Below are positions 58,691 through 64,000 of a stretch of 64,000 bases of DNA, piece after piece; within the stretch, counting starts at the first letter, position 1; each line of letters starts with the position of its first letter. The stretch is taken from positions 15,342 to 79,341 of the forward strand of contig CBDHHR010000323.1 of the NCBI GenBank assembly GCA_965263245.1, read 5' to 3'. A program made the translations under genes and the position numbers. A model generated the notes under the pieces. It did no database searches and was not told the origin of the DNA. It worked only from the letters and a program-made list of their open reading frames with translations. This stretch comes from DT-68 sp965263245 (GTDB taxonomy: Bacteria; Bacillota_I; Bacilli_A; Mycoplasmatales; Metamycoplasmataceae).

Positions 58691-60839
58691 TCACAGAAAC
58701 ATAGAATCACAGAAACATAGAAACACAGAAAAATAGAATCACAGAAACATAGAATCACAGAAACATAGAAACACGGAAACATAGAATCACAGAAACATAG
58801 AAACACGGAAACATAGAATCACAGAAACATAGAAACACGGAAACATAGAATCACAGAAACATAGAAACACAGAAACATAGAATCACAGAAACATAGAAAC
58901 ACGGAAACATAGAATCACAGAAACATAGAAACACGGAAACATAGAATCACAGAAACATAGAAACACGGAAACATAGAATCACAGAAACATAGAAACACAG
59001 AAACATAGAATCACAGAAACATAGAAACACAAAAACATAGAAACACAGAAACATAGAAACACGGAAACATAGAATCACAGAAACATAGAAACACAGAAAC
59101 ATAGAATCACAGAAACATAGAAACACAAAAAAATAGAAACACAGAAACATAGAAACACGGAAACATAGAATCACAGAAACATAGAATCACAGAAACATAG
59201 AATCACAGAAACACAGAAACATAGAATCACAGAAACATAGAATCACAGAAACACAGAAACATAGAAACACAGAAACATAGAATCACAGAAACATAGAAAC
59301 ACAGAAACATAGAATCACAGAAACACAGAAACATGAGAATCACAGCAACATAGAATCACAGAAACACAGAAACATAGAAACACAGAAACATAGAATCACA
59401 GAAACATAGAAACACAGAAACATAGAATCACAGAAACATAGAATCACAGAAACATAGAAACACAGAAACATAGAATCACAGAAACATAGAATCACAGAAA
59501 CAAAGAAACACGGAAACATAGAATCACAGAAACATAGAAACACGGAAACATAGAATCACAGAAACATAGAATCACAGAAACATAGAAACACGGAAACATA
59601 GAATCACAGAAACATAGAATCACAGAAACATAAAAACACGGAAACATAGAATCACAGAAACATAGAAACACGGAAACATAGAATCACAGAAACATAGAAA
59701 CACAGAAACAAAGAATCACAGAAACATAGAAACACAGAAACATAGAATTACAGAAATATAGAAACACAGAAACATAGAAACACGGAAACATAGAATCACA
59801 GAAACATAGAATCACAGAAACATAGAATCACAGAAACACAGAAACGTAGAATCACAGAAACATAGAATCACAGAAACATAGAATCACAGAAACACAGAAA
59901 CATAGAAACACAGAAACATAGAATCACAGAAACACAGAAACATGAGAATCACAGAAACATAGAATCACAGAAACACAGAAACATAGAAACACAGAAACAC
60001 AGAATCACAGAAACATAGAAACACAGAAACATAGAATCACAGAAACATAGAATCACAGAAACATAGAAACACAGAAACATAGAATCACAGAAACATAGAA
60101 TCACAGAAACATAGAAACACAGAAACGTAGAATTACAGAAACATAGAAACACAGAAACATAGAAACACGGAAACATAGAATCACAGAAACATAGAATCAC
60201 AGAAACATAGAATCACAGAAACACAGAAACGTAGAATCACAGAAACATAGAATCACAGAAACATAGAATCACAGAAACACAGAAACATAGAAACACAGAA
60301 ACATAGAATCACAGAAACACAGAAACATGAGAATCACAGAAACATAGAATCACAGAAACACAGAAACATAGAAACACAGAAACACAGAATCACAGAAACA
60401 TAGAAACACAGAAACATAGAATCACAGAAACATAGAATCACAGAAACATAGAAACACAGAAACATAGAATCACAGAAACATAGAATCACAGAAACATAGA
60501 AACACAGAAACATAGAATTACAGAAACATAGAAACACAGAAACATAGAAACACGGAAACATAGAATCACAGAAACATAGAATCACAGAAACATAGAATCA
60601 CAGAAACACAGAAACGTAGAATCACAGAAACATAGAAACACAGAAACACAGAATCACAGAAACATAGAAACACAGAAACATAGAATCACAGAAACACAGA
60701 ATCACAGAAACATAGAAACACAGAAACATAGAATCACAGAAACATAGAATCACAGAAACATAGAAACACAGAAACATAGAATCACAGAAACATAGAATCA
60801 CAGAAACACAGAAACACAGAAACATAGAAACACAGAAAC

Positions 60840-63800
60840 ATAGAATCACAGAAACACAGAAACATGAGAATCACAGAAACATAGAATCACAGAAACACAG
60901 AAACAGAAACACAGAAATATAGAATCACAGAAACATAGAAACACAGAAACATAGAATCACAGAAACATAGAATCACAGAAACATAGAAACACAGAAACAT
61001 AGAATCACAGAAACATAGAATCACAGAAACATAGAAACACGGAAACATAGAATCACAGAAACATAGAAACACGGAAACATAGAATCACAGAAACATAGAA
61101 ACACGGAAACATAGAATCACAGAAACATAGAAACATAGAATCACAGAAACATAGAAACACAGAAACATAGAATCACAGAAACATAGAAACACAGAAACAT
61201 AGAAACACAGAAACATAGAATCACAGAAACATAGAATCACAGAAACATAAAATCACAGAAACACAGAAACATAGAATCACAGAAACATAGAATCACAGAA
61301 ACATAGAATCACAGAAACACAGAAACACAGAAACATATAGAAACACAGAAACATAGAATCACAGAAACATGAGAATCACAGAAACATAGAATCACAGAAA
61401 CACAGAGACATAGAAACACAGAAACATAGAATCACAGAAACACAGAAACATGTGAATCACAGAAACATAGAATCACAGAAACACAGAAACATAGAATCAC
61501 AGAAACATAGAATCACAGAAACATAGAATCACAGAAACACAGAAACATAGAATCACAGAAACATAGAATCACAGAAACATAGAATCACAGAAACATAGAA
61601 TCAGAGAAACACAGAAACATAGAATCACAGAAACATACAAACACAGAAACATAGAAACACAGAAACACAGAAACACAGAAACATAGAAACACAGAAACAT
61701 AGAATCACAGAAACATAGAAACACAGAAACATAGAATCACAGAAACATAGAATCACAGAAACATAGAAACACAGAAAAATAGAATCACAGAAACATAGAA
61801 TCACAGAAACATAGAAACACGGAAACATAGAATCACAGAAACATAGAAACACGGAAACATAGAATCACAGAAACATAGAAACACGGAAAAATAGATTCAC
61901 AGAAACATAGAAACACAGAAACATAGAATCACAGAAACATAGAAACACGGAAACATAGAATCACAGAAACATAGAAACACGGAAACATAGAATCACAGAA
62001 ACATAGAAACACGGAAACATAGAATCACAGAAACATAGAAACACAGAAACATAGAATCACAGAAACATAGAAACACAAAAACATAGAAACACAGACACAT
62101 AGAAACACGGAAACATAGAATCACAGAAACATAGAATCACAGAAACATAGAATCACAGAAACACAGAAACATAGAATCACAGAAACATAGAATCACAGAA
62201 ACATAGAATCACAGAAACACAGAATCACAGAAACACAGAAACATAGAAACACAGAAACATAGAATCACAGAAACACAGAAACATGAGAATCACAGAAACA
62301 TAGAATCACAGAAACACAGAAACATAGAAACACAGAAACATAGAGTCACAGAAACATAGAAACACAGAAACATAGAATCACAGAAACATAGAAAACCAGA
62401 AACATAGAAACACAGAAACATAGAATCACAGAAACATAGAATCACAGAAACATAGAAACACGGAAACATAAAATCACAGAAACATAGAAACACGGAAACA
62501 TAGAATCACAGAAACATAGAATCACAGAAACATAGAAACACGGAAACATAGAATCACAGAAACATAGAATCACAGAAACATAGAAACACGGAAACATAGA
62601 ATCACAGAAACATAGAAACACGGAAACATAGAATCACAGAAACATAGAAACACAGAAACATAGAATCACAGAAACATAGAAACACAGAAACAAAGAATCA
62701 CAGAAACATAGAAACACAGAAACATAGAATTACAGAAACATAGAAACACAGAAACAAAGAAACACGGAAACATAGAATCACAGAAACATAGAATCACAGA
62801 AACATAGAATCACAGAAACACAGAAACATAGAATCACAGAAACATAGAATCACAGAAACATAGAAACACAGAAACATAGAATCACAGAAACATAGAATCA
62901 CAGAAACATAGAAACACGGAAACATAGAATCACAGAAACATAGAATCACAGAAACATAGAATCACAGAAACACAGAAACATAGAATCACAGAAACATAGA
63001 ATCACAGAAACATAGAATCACAGAAACACAGAAACACAGAAACATAGAAACACAGAAACATAGAATCACAGAAACACAGAAACATGAGAATCACAGAAAC
63101 ATAGAATCACAGAAACACAGAAACAGAAACACAGAAACATAGAATCACAGAAACATAGAAACACAGAAACATAGAATCACAGAAACATAGAATCACAGAA
63201 ACATAGAAACACAGAAACATAGAATCACAGAAACATAGAATCACAGAAACATAGAAACACGGAAACATAGAATCACAGAAACATAGAAACACGGAAACAT
63301 AGAATCACAGAAACATAGAAACACGGAAACATAGAATCACAGAAACATAGAAACATAGAATCACAGAAACATAGAAACACAGAAACATAGAATCACAGAA
63401 ACATAGAAACACAGAAACATAGAAACACAGAAACATAGAATCACAGAAACATAGAATCACAGAAACATAAAATCACAGAAACACAGAAACATAGAATCAC
63501 AGAAACATAGAATCACAGAAACATAGAATCACAGAAACACAGAAACACAGAAACATATAGAAACACAGAAACATAGAATCACAGAAACATGAGAATCACA
63601 GAAACATATAATCACAGAAACACAGAAACATAGAAACACAGAAACATAGAATCACAGAAACACAGAAACATGTGAATCACAGAAACATAGAATCACAGAA
63701 ACACAGAAACATAGAATCACAGAAACATAGAATCACAGAAACATAGAATCACAGAAACACAGAAACATAGAATCACAGAAACATACAAACACAGAAACAT

Positions 63801-64000
63801 AGAATCAGAGAAACACAGAAACATAGAATCACAGAAACATACAAACACAGAAACATAGAAACACAGAAACACAGAAACACAGAAACATAGAAACACAGAA
63901 ACATAGAATCACAGAAACATAGAAACACAGAAACATAGAATCACAGAAACATAGAATCACAGAAACATAGAAACACAGAAAAATAGAATCACAGAAACAT
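60840..64000 (-). repeat. 2220-bp higher-order repeat in the reverse satellite
   Basis: Markers recur exactly 2220 bp apart: cacagaaacagaaacacag (about 60894 and 63114), aaacatatagaaacacag (61331 and 63551) and acatgtgaatcacag (61448 and 63668). The second copy is cut by the window edge. Other blocks in this arm recur at about 2.95-3.05 kb (58579 and 61625), so more than one period coexists. Confidence 0.82.

Larger units (their letters stand above)
55969..64000 (-). repeat. 8-bp satellite, reverse orientation
   Basis: Tandem agaatcacagaaacat and agaaacacagaaacat, the exact reverse complement of the forward 16-mers, running off the right edge. The first 70-300 bp are irregular (missing and mutated octamers) and the core is regular. 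Characteristic variants are cggaaacat, acatgagaatcacag (59331, 59941, 60326, 62281 and others), acatatag and acatacaaacac. No gene lies in it; minus-strand open frames are by-products of the unit. Confidence 0.97.

Noticed and set aside
57149..63292. Minus-strand open frames in the right arm
   Set aside because: The same by-product on the inverted satellite; no start context, domain or codon bias distinct from the unit.
1..64000. Telomeric repeat
   Set aside because: The octamer has no run of three G or C and does not resemble TTAGGG-type repeats; the two orientations within 3 kb also argue against a chromosome end.

Overview
The window looks like metazoan, probably marine-invertebrate, nuclear DNA. 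The reasons are a very large 8-bp satellite, several eukaryotic DNA-transposon families (long-TIR mariner-like, Harbinger-like, hairpin MITEs), a splice-site-bearing gene model and an OTU/CXC zinc-cluster protein fragment. No phylum can be named safely from the sequence alone, and there are no bacterial genes, operons or RNA genes. About 88% of the window is one satellite family.

Layout. (1) 1-44276: satellite in forward orientation, built from octamers of the form [t/a/c]ttct[g/a]tg, usually seen as the 16-mer tttctgtgattctatg or tttctgtgtttctatg. The order of octamer variants is not random. Large blocks recur as higher-order repeats, most clearly with spacings of 3384 and 3388 bp between 20 and 39 kb, plus 0.3, 0.59, 1.24, 28.09 and 35.26 kb offsets. 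(2) 44277-48314: a 4038-bp DNA transposon with 21-bp terminal inverted repeats and dense subterminal CACATGTG repeats. It sits inside the satellite with a TT target duplication and carries its own nested hairpin/MITE elements and a possible small spliced gene on the minus strand. (3) 48315-52817: the satellite resumes at exactly the octamer where it was interrupted. (4) 52818-53513: an open C-terminal fragment of an OTU-CXC protein that begins flush with the end of the satellite. (5) 53514-54287: single-copy sequence with a 161-bp hairpin element. (6) 54288-55968: decayed satellite pieces, now in reverse orientation, a short non-satellite stretch, and a 1336-bp long-TIR mariner-like element with TA duplications that itself contains a 131-bp Harbinger-type MITE. 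(7) 55969-64000: the same satellite in reverse orientation (agaatcacagaaacat), with its own 0.67, 2.22 and 3.05 kb repeats.

The window is therefore a satellite domain in two opposing orientations around a roughly 3-kb gene-bearing island, with layered transposon insertions that date events relative to satellite homogenisation. The only convincing protein-coding sequence is the OTU-CXC fragment. All open frames inside the satellite are by-products of the 8-bp period: they start at ATG or GTG of the unit, end at its TGA, and read as the same Cys/Phe/Ser/Val peptide in every frame. Arrays of this kind are prone to assembly collapse or inversion, so the large-scale statements need long-read support.
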